Below are positions 54,781 through 64,000 of a DNA stretch of 64,000 nucleotides, piece by piece. Source of the stretch: Rhytidiadelphus loreus (taxonomy: Eukaryota > Streptophyta > Bryopsida > Hypnales > Hylocomiaceae); NCBI GenBank assembly GCA_947034895.1, contig OX344763.1, forward strand, positions 58,113,093-58,177,092, written 5' to 3'. The position numbers and the translations under genes were made by a program. Positions within the stretch are counted from its first letter, which is position 1, and each line of letters opens with the position of its first letter. The notes under the pieces are model-generated. The model was not told the origin of the DNA and ran no database searches. It was given only the letters and a program-made list of their open reading frames with translations.

Positions 54781-56060
54781 AGAAAATATATAATTGGTGG
54801 TCACGATGAATGACTTTCTAGTACGTGGAAATGAAATATTCGTGCATGAATCTGGCCCTCTATTTTAAAGTCCACAAAATTGTAATCTCATGAAATTCAT
54901 TGAAAGAAATCTGGGAAAGAGGTTGTGCAAGTTGCAAGTGCTCCTAAACTCATGAATTAATCAACAAAATATATAATTGGGAGTCACGATGAATAACTTT
55001 CTAGTACGTGGAAATGAAATATTCGTGCACGAACCTGGCCCTCTATTTTAAAGTCCACAAAATTGTAATCTCATGGAATTCTTTGAAAGAAATCTGGGAA
55101 AGAGGTTGTGCAAGTTTCAAGTGCTCCTAAACTCATGAATTAATCAACAAAATATATAATTGGGAGTCACGATGAATGACTTTCTAGTACGTGGAAATGA
55201 AATATTCGTGCATGAACCTGGCCCTCTATTTTAAAGTCCACAAAATTGTAATCTCATGAAATTCATTGATAGAAATCTGGGAAAGAGGTTGTGCAAGTTG
55301 CAAGTGCTCCTAAACTCATGAATTAATCAAGAAAATATATAACTGGGAGTCACGATGAATGACTTTCTAGTACGTGGAAATGAAATATTGGTTCACGAAC
55401 CTTGCCCTGTATTTTAAAGTCCACAAAATTGTAATCTCATGAAATTCATTGATAGAAATCTGGGAAAGAGGTTGTGCAAGTTGCAAGTGCTCCTAAACTC
55501 ATGAATTAATCAACAAAATATATAATTGGGAGTCACGATGAATGACTTTCTAGTACGTGGAAATGAAATATTCGTGCATGAACCTGGCCCTCTATTTTAA
55601 AGTCCACAAAATTGTAATCTCATGAAATTCATGTACAGAAATCTGGGAAAGAGGTTGTGCAAGTTGCAAGTGCTCCTAAACTCATGAATTAATCAACAAA
55701 ATATATAATTGGTGGTCACGATGAATGACTTTCTAGTACGTGGAAATGAAATATTCGTGCATGAATCTGGCCCTCTATTTTAAAGTCCACAAAATTGTAA
55801 TCTCATGAAATTCATTGATAGAAATCTGGGAAAGAGGTTGTGCAAGTTGCAAGTGCTCCTAAACTCATGAATTAATCAACAAAATATATAACTGGGAGTC
55901 ACGATGAATGACTTTCTAGTACGTGGAAATGAAATATTGGTTCACGAACCTTGCCCTGTATTTTAAAGTCCACAAAATTGTAATCTCATGAAATTCATTG
56001 ATAGAAATCTGGGAAAGAGGTTGTGCCAGTTGCAAGTGCTCCTAAACTCATGAATTAATC
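54781..56060 (+). repeat. Transition zone, partly duplicated at 61.74-62.64 kb
   Basis: This zone contains two AGAAAA monomers (54782 and 55331, three monomers apart) and two GGTTC dyad monomers (TGGTTC at 55389 and 55938). The part from about 55.16 kb matches 61.74-62.64 kb at a constant offset of 6584 bp. That is 36 monomers minus the four 1-bp deletions that lie between. GTTGTGCCAG near 56.02 kb is a unique change in the conserved block. Confidence 0.75.
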
Positions 56061-57283
56061 AACAAAATATATAACTGGGAGTCACGATGAATGACTTTCT
56101 AGTACGTGGAAATGAAATATTGGTTCACGAACCTTGCCCTGTATTTTAAAGTCGACAAAATTGTAATCTCATGAAATTCATGTACAGAAATCTGGGAAAG
56201 AGGTTGTGCAAGTTGCAAGTGCTCCTAAACTCATGAATTAATCAACAAAATATATAATTGGTGGTCACGATGAATGACTTTCTAGTACGTGGAAATGAAA
56301 TATTCGTGCATGAATCTGGCCCTCTATTTTAAAGTCCACAAAATTGTAATCTCATGGAATTCATTGAAAGAAATTTGGGAAAGAGGTTGTGCAAGTTGCA
56401 AGTGCTCCTAAACTCATGAATTAATCAACAAAATATATAATTGGGAGTCACGATGAATAACTTTCTAGTACGTGGAAATGAAATATTCGTGCACGAACCT
56501 GGCCCTCTATTTTAAAGTCCACAAAATTGTAATCTCATGGAATTCATTGAAAGAAATCTGGGAAAGAGCTTGTGCAAGTTGCAAGTGCTCCTAAACTCAT
56601 GAATTAATCAACAAAATATATAACTGGGAGTCACGATGAATGACTTTCTAGTACGTGGAAATGAAATATTCGTGCATGAACCTGGCCCTCTATTTTAAAG
56701 TCCACAAAATTGTAATCTCATGAAATTCATTGATAGAAATCTGGGAAAGAGGTTGTGCAAGTTGCAAGTGCTCCTAAACTCATGAATTAATCAACAAAAT
56801 ATATAATTGGGAGTCACGATGAATGACTTTCTAGTACGTGGAAATGAAATATTCGTGCATGAACCTGGCCCTCTATTTTAAAGTCCACAAAATTGTAATC
56901 TCATGAAATTCATTGATAGAAATCTGGGAAAGAGGTTGTGCAAGTTGCAAGTGCTCCTAAACTCATGAATTAATCAACAAAATATATAATTGGGAGTCAC
57001 GATGAATGACTTTCTAGTACGTGGAAATGAAATATTCGTGCACGAACCTGGCCCTCTATTTTAAAGTCCACAAAATTGTAATCTCATGAAATTCATTGAA
57101 AGAAATCTGGGAAAGAGGTTGTGCAAGTTGCAAGTGCTCCTAAACTCATGAATTAATCAACAAAATATATAATTGGGAGTCACGATGAATAACTTTCTAG
57201 TACGTGGAAATGAAATATTCGTGCACGAACCTGGCCCTCTATTTTAAAGTCCACAAAATTGTAATCTCATGGAATTCATTGAA

Positions 57284-57465
57284 AGAAATCTGGGAAAGAG
57301 GTTGTGCAAGTTTCAAGTGCTCCTAAACTCATGAATTAATCAACAAAATATATAATTGGGAGTCACGATGAATGACTTTCTAGTACGTGGAAATGAAATA
57401 TTCGTGCACGAACCTGGCCCTCTTTTTAAAGTCCACAAAATTGTAATCTCATGGAATTCATTGAA
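57284..57465 (+). repeat. 182-bp monomer (1-bp deletion), copy 1a
   Basis: CCCTCTATTTTAAAG is shortened to CCCTCTTTTTAAAG by loss of one base (the A of CTA, or an equivalent alignment) at about monomer position 139-141. All monomers before it keep the 183-bp phase from position 5. It pairs with the monomer at 60027. Confidence 0.92.
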
Positions 57466-57648
57466 AGAAATCTGGGAAAGAGGTTGTGCAAGTTGCAAGT
57501 GCTCCTAAACTCATGAATTAATCAACAAAATATATAATTGGGAGTCACGATGAATGACTTTCTAGTACGTGGAAATGAAATATTCGTGCATGAACCTGGC
57601 CCTCTATTTTAAAGTCCACAAAATTGTAATCTCATGGAATTCATTGAA

Positions 57649-57830
57649 TGAAATCTGGAAAAGAGGTTGTGCAAGTTGCAAGTGCTCCTAAACTCATGAA
57701 TTAATCAACAAAATATATAATTGGGAGTCACGATGAATAACTTTCTAGTACGTGGAAATGAAATATTCGTGCACGAACCTGGCCCTCTTTTTAAAGTCCA
57801 CAAAATTGTAATCTCATGAAATTCATTGAA
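57649..57830 (+). repeat. 182-bp monomer (1-bp deletion), copy 1b
   Basis: This monomer has the same 1-bp deletion as the one starting at 57284, two monomers downstream. It begins TGAAATCTGGAAAAGAGG instead of AGAAATCTGGGAAAGAGG, a rare combination shared only with its 15-mer partner at 60392. Confidence 0.92.
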
Positions 57831-60026
57831 AGAAATTTGGGAAAGAGCTTGTGCAAGTTGCAAGTGCTCCTAAACTCATGAATTAATCAACAAAATATAT
57901 AATTGGGAGTCACGATGAATAACTTTCTAGTACGTGGAAATGAAATATTCGTGCACGAACCTGGCCCTCTATTTTAAAGTCCACAAAATTGTAATCTCAT
58001 GGAATTCATTGAAAGAAATCTGGGAAAGAGGTTGTGCAAGTTGCAAGTGCTCCTAAACTCATGAATTAATCAACAAAATATATAACTGGGAGTCACGATG
58101 AATGACTTTCTAGTACGTGGAAATGAAATATTCGTGCACGAACCTGGCCCTCTATTTTAAAGTCCACAAAATTGTAATCTCATGAAATTCATTGAAAGAA
58201 ATCTGGGAAAGAGGTTGTGCAAGTTGCAAGTGCTCCTAAACTCATGAATTAATCAACAAAATATATAATTGGGAGTCACGATGAATAACTTTCTAGTACG
58301 TGGAAATGAAATATTCGTGCACGAACCTGGCCCTCTATTTTAAAGTCCACAAAATTGTAATCTCATGGAATTCATTGAAAGAAATCTGGGAAAGAGGTTG
58401 TGCAAGTTTCAAGTGCTCCTAAACTCATGAATTAATCAACAAAATATATAATTGGGAGTCACGATGAATGACTTTCTAGTACGTGGAAATGAAATATTCG
58501 TGCACGAACCTGGCCCTCTATTTTAAAGTCCACAAAATTGTAATCTCATGAAATTCATTGATAGAAATCTGGGAAAGAGGTTGTGCAAGTTGCAAGTGCT
58601 CCTAAACTCATGAATTAATCAACAAAATATATAATTGGGAGTCACGATGAATGACTTTCTAGTACGTGGAAATGAAATATTCGTGCATGAACCTGGCCCT
58701 CTATTTTAAAGTCCACAAAATTGTAATCTCATGGAATTCATTGAATGAAATCTGGGAAAGAGGTTGTGCAAGTTTCAAGTGCTCCTAAACTCATGAATTA
58801 ATCAACAAAATATATAACTGGGAGTCACGATGAATGACTTTCTAGTACGTGGAAATGAAATATTGGTTCACGAACCTTGCCCTGTATTTTAAAGTCGACA
58901 AAATTGTAATCTCATGAAATTCATGTACAGAAATCTGGGAAAGAGGTTGTGCAAGTTGCAAGTGCTCCTAAACTCATGAATTAATCAACAAAATATATAA
59001 TTGGTGGTCACGATGAATGACTTTCTAGTACGTGGAAATGAAATATTCGTGCATGAATCTGGCCCTCTATTTTAAAGTCCACAAAATTGTAATCTCATGG
59101 AATTCATTGAAAGAAATTTGGGAAAGAGGTTGTGCAAGTTGCAAGTGCTCCTAAACTCATGAATTAATCAACAAAATATATAATTGGGAGTCACGATGAA
59201 TAACTTTCTAGTACGTGGAAATGAAATATTCGTGCACGAACCTGGCCCTCTATTTTAAAGTCCACAAAATTGTAATCTCATGGAATTCATTGAAAGAAAT
59301 CTGGGAAAGAGGTTGTGCAAGTTTCAAGTGCTCCTAAACTCATGAATTAATCAACAAAATATATAATTGGGAGTCACGATGAATGACTTTCTAGTACGTG
59401 GAAATGAAATATTCGTGCATGAACCTGGCCCTCTATTTTAAAGTCCACAAAATTGTAATCTCATGAAATTCATTGATAGAAATCTGGGAAAGAGGTTGTG
59501 CAAGTTGCAAGTGCTCCTAAACTCATGAATTAATCAACAAAATATATAATTGGGAGTCACGATGAATGACTTTCTAGTACGTGGAAATGAAATATTCGTG
59601 CAAGAACCTGGCCCTCTATTTTAAAGTCCACAAAATTGTAATCTCATGAAATTCATTGATAGAAATCTGGGAAAGAGGTTGTGCAAGTTGCAAGTGCTCC
59701 TAAACTCATGAATTAATCAACAAAATATATAATTGGGAGTCACGATGAATGACTTTCTAGTACGTGGAAATGAAATATTCGTGCACGAACCTGGCCCTCT
59801 ATTTTAAAGTCCACAAAATTGTAATCTCATGAAATTCATTGAAAGAAATCTGGGAAAGAGGTTGTGCAAGTTGCAAGTGCTCCTAAACTCATGAATTAAT
59901 CAACAAAATATATAATTGGGAGTCACGATGAATAACTTTCTAGTACGTGGAAATGAAATATTCGTGCACGAACCTGGCCCTCTATTTTAAAGTCCACAAA
60001 ATTGTAATCTCATGGAATTCATTGAA

Positions 60027-60208
60027 AGAAATCTGGGAAAGAGGTTGTGCAAGTTTCAAGTGCTCCTAAACTCATGAATTAATCAACAAAATATATAATT
60101 GGGAGTCACGATGAATGACTTTCTAGTACGTGGAAATGAAATATTCGTGCACGAACCTGGCCCTCTTTTTAAAGTCCACAAAATTGTAATCTCATGGAAT
60201 TCATTGAA
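60027..60208 (+). repeat. 182-bp monomer (1-bp deletion), copy 2a
   Basis: This is the 15-mer partner of the monomer at 57284, with the identical CCCTCTTTTTAAAG deletion, 2743 bp downstream. It shows that the deletion was copied with its HOR rather than arising twice. Confidence 0.92.
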
Positions 60209-60391
60209 AGAAATCTGGGAAAGAGGTTGTGCAAGTTGCAAGTGCTCCTAAACTCATGAATTAATCAACAAAATATATAATTGGGAGTCACGATGAATGA
60301 CTTTCTAGTACGTGGAAATGAAATATTCGTGCATGAACCTGGCCCTCTATTTTAAAGTCCACAAAATTGTAATCTCATGGAATTCATTGAA

Positions 60392-60573
60392 TGAAATCTG
60401 GAAAAGAGGTTGTGCAAGTTGCAAGTGCTCCTAAACTCATGAATTAATCAACAAAATATATAATTGGGAGTCACGATGAATAACTTTCTAGTACGTGGAA
60501 ATGAAATATTCGTGCACGAACCTGGCCCTCTTTTTAAAGTCCACAAAATTGTAATCTCATGAAATTCATTGAA
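60392..60573 (+). repeat. 182-bp monomer (1-bp deletion), copy 2b
   Basis: This is the 15-mer partner of the monomer at 57649, with the same deletion and the same rare TGAAATCTGGAAAAG start. From 60574 the array returns to uninterrupted 183-bp steps up to the window end. Confidence 0.92.
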
Positions 60574-61739
60574 AGAAATTTGGGAAAGAGCTTGTGCAAG
60601 TTGCAAGTGCTCCTAAACTCATGAATTAATCAACAAAATATATAATTGGGAGTCACGATGAATAACTTTCTAGTACGTGGAAATGAAATATTCGTGCACG
60701 AACCTGGCCCTCTATTTTAAAGTCCACAAAATTGTAATCTCATGGAATTCATTGAAAGAAATCTGGGAAAGAGCTTGTGCAAGTTGCAAGTGCTCCTAAA
60801 CTCATGAATTAATCAACAAAATATATAACTGGGAGTCACGATGAATGACTTTCTAGTACGTGGAAATGAAATATTCGTGCACGAACCTGGCCCTCTATTT
60901 TAAAGTCCACAAAATTGTAATCTCATGAAATTCATTGAAAGAAATCTGGGAAAGAGGTTGTGCAAGTTGCAAGTGCTCCTAAACTCATGAATTAATCAAC
61001 AAAATATATAATTGGGAGTCACGATGAATAACTTTCTAGTACGTGGAAATGAAATATTCGTGCACGAACCTGGCCCTCTATTTTAAAGTCCACAAAATTG
61101 TAATCTCATGGAATTCATTGAAAGAAATCTGGGAAAGAGGTTGTGCAAGTTTCAAGTGCTCCTAAACTCATGAATTAATCAACAAAATATATAATTGGGA
61201 GTCACGATGAATGACTTTCTAGTACGTGGAAATGAAATATTCGTGCACGAACCTGGCCCTCTATTTTAAAGTCCACAAAATTGTAATCTCATGAAATTCA
61301 TTGAAAGAAATCTGGGAAAGAGGTTGTGCAAGTTGCAAGTGCTCCTAAACTCATGAATTAATCAACAAAATATATAATTGGGAGTCACGATGAATGACTT
61401 TCTAGTACGTGGAAATGAAATATTCGTGCATGAACCTGGCCCTCTATTTTAAAGTCCACAAAATTGTAATCTCATGGAATTCATTGAATGAAATCTGGGA
61501 AAGAGGTTGTGCAAGTTGCAAGTGCTCCTAAACTCATGAATTAATCAACAAAATATATAATTGGGAGTCACGATGAATAACTTTCTAGTACGTGGAAATG
61601 AAATATTCGTGCACGAACCTGGCCCTCTATTTTAAAGTCCACAAAATTGTAATCTCATGGAATTCATTGAAAGAAATTTGGGAAAGAGCTTGTGCAAGTT
61701 GCAAGTGCTCCTAAACTCATGAATTAATCAACAAAATAT

Positions 61740-62640
61740 ATAATTGGGAGTCACGATGAATGACTTTCTAGTACGTGGAAATGAAATATTCGTGCATGAA
61801 CCTGGCCCTCTATTTTAAAGTCCACAAAATTGTAATCTCATGAAATTCATTGATAGAAATCTGGGAAAGAGGTTGTGCAAGTTGCAAGTGCTCCTAAACT
61901 CATGAATTAATCAAGAAAATATATAACTGGGAGTCACGATGAATGACTTTCTAGTACGTGGAAATGAAATATTGGTTCACGAACCTTGCCCTGTATTTTA
62001 AAGTCCACAAAATTGTAATCTCATGAAATTCATTGATAGAAATCTGGGAAAGAGGTTGTGCAAGTTGCAAGTGCTCCTAAACTCATGAATTAATCAACAA
62101 AATATATAATTGGGAGTCACGATGAATGACTTTCTAGTACGTGGAAATGAAATATTCGTGCATGAACCTGGCCCTCTATTTTAAAGTCCACAAAATTGTA
62201 ATCTCATGAAATTCATGTACAGAAATCTGGGAAAGAGGTTGTGCAAGTTGCAAGTGCTCCTAAACTCATGAATTAATCAACAAAATATATAATTGGTGGT
62301 CACGATGAATGACTTTCTAGTACGTGGAAATGAAATATTCGTGCATGAATCTGGCCCTCTATTTTAAAGTCCACAAAATTGTAATCTCATGAAATTCATT
62401 GATAGAAATCTGGGAAAGAGGTTGTGCAAGTTGCAAGTGCTCCTAAACTCATGAATTAATCAACAAAATATATAACTGGGAGTCACGATGAATGACTTTC
62501 TAGTACGTGGAAATGAAATATTGGTTCACGAACCTTGCCCTGTATTTTAAAGTCGACAAAATTGTAATCTCATGAAATTCATGTACAGAAATCTGGGAAA
62601 GAGGTTGTGCAAGTTGCAAGTGCTCCTAAACTCATGAATT
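61740..62640 (+). repeat. Second copy of the 55.16-56.06 kb segment
   Basis: The AGAAAA marker (61915) and two TGGTTC dyad monomers (61973 and 62522) repeat those at 55331, 55389 and 55938 with a constant 6584-bp offset. The spacing between markers inside the segment is unchanged. This segment therefore predates, or was copied across, the two intervening 15-mers. Confidence 0.78.
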
Positions 62641-62759
62641 AATCAACAAAATATATAATTGGTGGTCACGATGAATGACTTTCTAGTACGTGGAAATGAA
62701 ATATTCGTGCATGAATCTGGCCCTCTATTTTAAAGTCCACAAAATTGTAATCTCATGGA

Positions 62760-64000
62760 ATTCATTGAAAGAAATTTGGGAAAGAGGTTGTGCAAGTTGC
62801 AAGTGCTCCTAAACTCATGAATTAATCAACAAAATATATAACTGGGAGTCACGATGAATGACTTTCTAGTACGTGGAAATGAAATAATCGTGCATGAATC
62901 TGGCCCTCTATTTTAAAGTCCACAAAATTGTAATCTCATGAAATTCATTGAAAGAAATTTGGGAAAGAGGTTGTGCAAGTTGCAAGTGCTCCTAAACTCA
63001 TGAATTAATCAACAAAATATACAATTGGGAGTCACGATGAATGACTTTCTAGTACGTGGAAATGAAATATTCGTGCACGAACCTTGCCCTCTATTTTAAA
63101 GTCCACAAAATTGTAATCTCATGGAATTCATGTACAGAAACTTGGGAAAGAGGTTGTGCAAGTTGCAAGTGCTCCTAAACTCATGAATTAATCAACAAAA
63201 TATACAATTGGGAGTCACGATGAATGACTTTCTAGTACGTGGAAATGAAATATTCGTGCACGAACCTGGCCCTCTATTTTAAAGTCCACAAAATTGTAAT
63301 CTCATGGAATTCATGTACAGAAACTTGGGAAAGAGGTTGTGCAAGTTGCAAGTGCTCCTAAACTCATGAATTAATCAACAAAATATACAATTGGGAGTCA
63401 CGATGAATGACTTTCTAGTACGTGGAAATGAAATATTCGTGCACGAACCTTGCCCTGTATTTTAAAGTCGACAAAATTGTAATCTCATGGAATTCATGTA
63501 CAGAAACTTGGGAAAGAGGTTGTGCAAGTTGCAAGTGCTCCTAAACTCATGAATTAATCAACAAAATATACAAGTGGGAGTCACGATGAATGACTTTCTA
63601 GTACGTGGAAATGAAATATTCGTGCATGAATCTGGCCCTCTATTTTAAAGTCCACAAAATTGTAATCTCATGGAATTCATATACAGAAATCTGGGAAAGA
63701 GGTTGTGCAAGTTGCAAGTGCTCCTAAACTCATGAATTAATCAACAAAATATACAATTGGGAGTCACGATGAATGACTTTCTAGTACGTGGAAATGAAAT
63801 ATTCGTGCACGAACCTTGCCCTGTATTTTGAAGTCGACAAAATTGTAATCTCATGGAATTCATGTACAGAAACTTGGGAAAGAGGTTGTGCAAGTTGCAA
63901 GTGCTCCTAAACTCATGAATTAATCAACAAAATATATAACTGGGAGTCACGATGAATGACTTTCTAGTACGTGGAAATGAAATAATCGTGCATGAATCTG
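62760..64000 (+). repeat. Right-edge subfamily, 6-monomer offset
   Basis: From about 63.0 kb the hinge reads ATACAATTGGG (or ATACAAGTGGG near 63.57 kb) instead of ATATAATTGGG in five successive monomers. Most of these monomers also start AGAAACTTGGG. Neither variant was seen elsewhere in the window. GAAATAATCG at 62881 and 63979 is 1098 bp (six monomers) apart, suggesting the start of a 6-mer HOR. TTTTGAAGTCGAC near 63.83 kb is unique. This is the most divergent stretch of the window. Confidence 0.8.
63868..64000 (+). repeat. Partial monomer at the right window edge
   Basis: This copy contains the first 133 bases of a monomer and is cut by the window end within the variant AATCTG at positions 128-133. 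It carries AACTTGGG near its start and AATAATCG at the palindrome. The AATAATCG variant occurs elsewhere only at 62883, 1098 bp (six monomers) upstream. The array continues beyond the window. Confidence 0.95.

Larger units (their letters stand above)
56061..61510 (+). repeat. HOR block K: 15-mer, 2743 bp, two copies
   Basis: TGGTTC at 56121 and 58864, the GAATGAAATCTGG monomer at 57641 and 60384, AGCTT at 57846 and 60589, and TGCAAGTTTC at 58401 and 61144 are all 2743 bp apart. That is 15 x 183 minus 2. The missing two bases are two 1-bp deletions present in each copy. The match weakens after 61.3 kb (TGATAG versus TGAAAG) and ends near 61.51 kb (GTTTC versus GTTGC). Confidence 0.92.
1..64000 (+). 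repeat. Satellite DNA array, 183-bp monomer, head-to-tail
   Basis: The entire window is a tandem array of one 183-bp monomer in a single orientation. With AGAAAT as position 1, starts fall at 5, 188, 371, 554 and 737, and the phase still holds at 30017. The start at 63868 is 63863 bp from the first, which is 349 x 183 minus 4. The deficit is explained exactly by four 1-bp deletions seen near 57.4-60.5 kb. Compensating indels elsewhere are not formally excluded, but none was noticed. The consensus has about 66 G+C in 183 bp (36%). No unique sequence, transposon, microsatellite block or inverted monomer interrupts the array. By family knowledge this is a eukaryotic centromeric, pericentromeric or heterochromatic satellite. 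The family and the organism are not recognised. Confidence 0.98.

Noticed and set aside
1..64000. CRISPR array.
   Set aside because: The repeats are contiguous 183-bp units with no unique spacers between short repeats, and no cas-like gene is present.
1..64000. Human-type alpha satellite.
   Set aside because: The unit is 183 bp, not about 171 bp, and the sequence does not resemble alphoid DNA. HOR organisation is shared, but that is a general property of homogenised satellites.
1..64000. Transposable element, rDNA or tRNA insertions.
   Set aside because: The 183-bp phase is never interrupted by more than a 1-bp deletion, which leaves no room for any insertion.
1..64000. Assignment to a named plant or animal satellite of about 180 bp.
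   Set aside because: Several unrelated families have units near this length. I do not recognise this sequence, and naming one from length alone would be a guess. A search with the consensus would decide it.
1..64000. Assembly artefact (false duplication) as the cause of the HORs.
   Set aside because: Copies of each HOR differ by scattered substitutions and by whole-monomer steps, and different block sizes follow one another, which is typical of real satellites. Copy number in individual blocks still depends on long-read support that cannot be judged here.

Overview
The whole window is one uninterrupted satellite DNA array. A 183-bp, about 64% A+T monomer is repeated head to tail, always in the same orientation, from the first base to the last. 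Taking the AGAAAT motif as monomer position 1, monomers begin at 5, 188, 371 and so on. The motif at 63868 is the 350th start, so 349 complete monomers lie between partial copies at the two edges. The phase arithmetic closes exactly if 345 monomers are 183 bp and four are 182 bp. Those four share the same 1-bp deletion and lie near 57.4, 57.8, 60.16 and 60.53 kb. I found no gene, RNA gene, transposon, inverted monomer or unique sequence. All six reading frames carry stops in the consensus monomer.

This is the architecture of a eukaryotic centromeric, pericentromeric, knob or other heterochromatic satellite. A unit close to one nucleosome repeat length fits many plant and animal satellites. 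I do not recognise the family and cannot assign a species. The monomer is not human alpha satellite in length or sequence, and has no CENP-B box in the canonical form.

The structure worth reading is above the monomer. Single-base variants act as markers, and their spacing shows a mosaic of higher-order repeats (HORs) whose size changes along the array. From left to right these are an 11-mer (2013 bp, about 1-7.1 kb), an 8/7-mer (7.1-9.3 kb), a weak 4-mer zone (9.4-11.4 kb), a 12/10/12-mer (11.4-17.6 kb), three near-identical adjacent monomers (17.76-18.3 kb) and a 16-mer (2928 bp, 18.7-24.3 kb). They continue with a 5-mer (24.3-26.0 kb), a 24-mer (4392 bp, 28.2-36.5 kb), a second and third set of 5-mers (35.7-38.1 and 42.1-44.2 kb), an 18-mer (3294 bp, 44.4-49.5 kb), an 8-mer (1464 bp, 48.6-54.8 kb), a 15-mer (2743 bp, 56.0-61.5 kb) and, at the right edge, a distinct subfamily with a 6-monomer offset. 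Neighbouring HOR copies differ by whole dimers or single monomers, as expected from unequal exchange or replication slippage in register. Some short cassettes reappear kilobases away out of register.

Within the monomer, variation is uneven. Positions about 17-60 are almost invariant, whereas positions about 72-80, 118-140, 149-154 and 171-183 carry most of the alleles. A perfect 12-bp palindrome (TTCGTGCACGAA, positions 118-129) holds two of the four CpGs. A linked variant haplotype replaces it with a different dyad centred 2 bp away. All of this comes from reading the sequence and from coordinate arithmetic; no alignment or database search was run.
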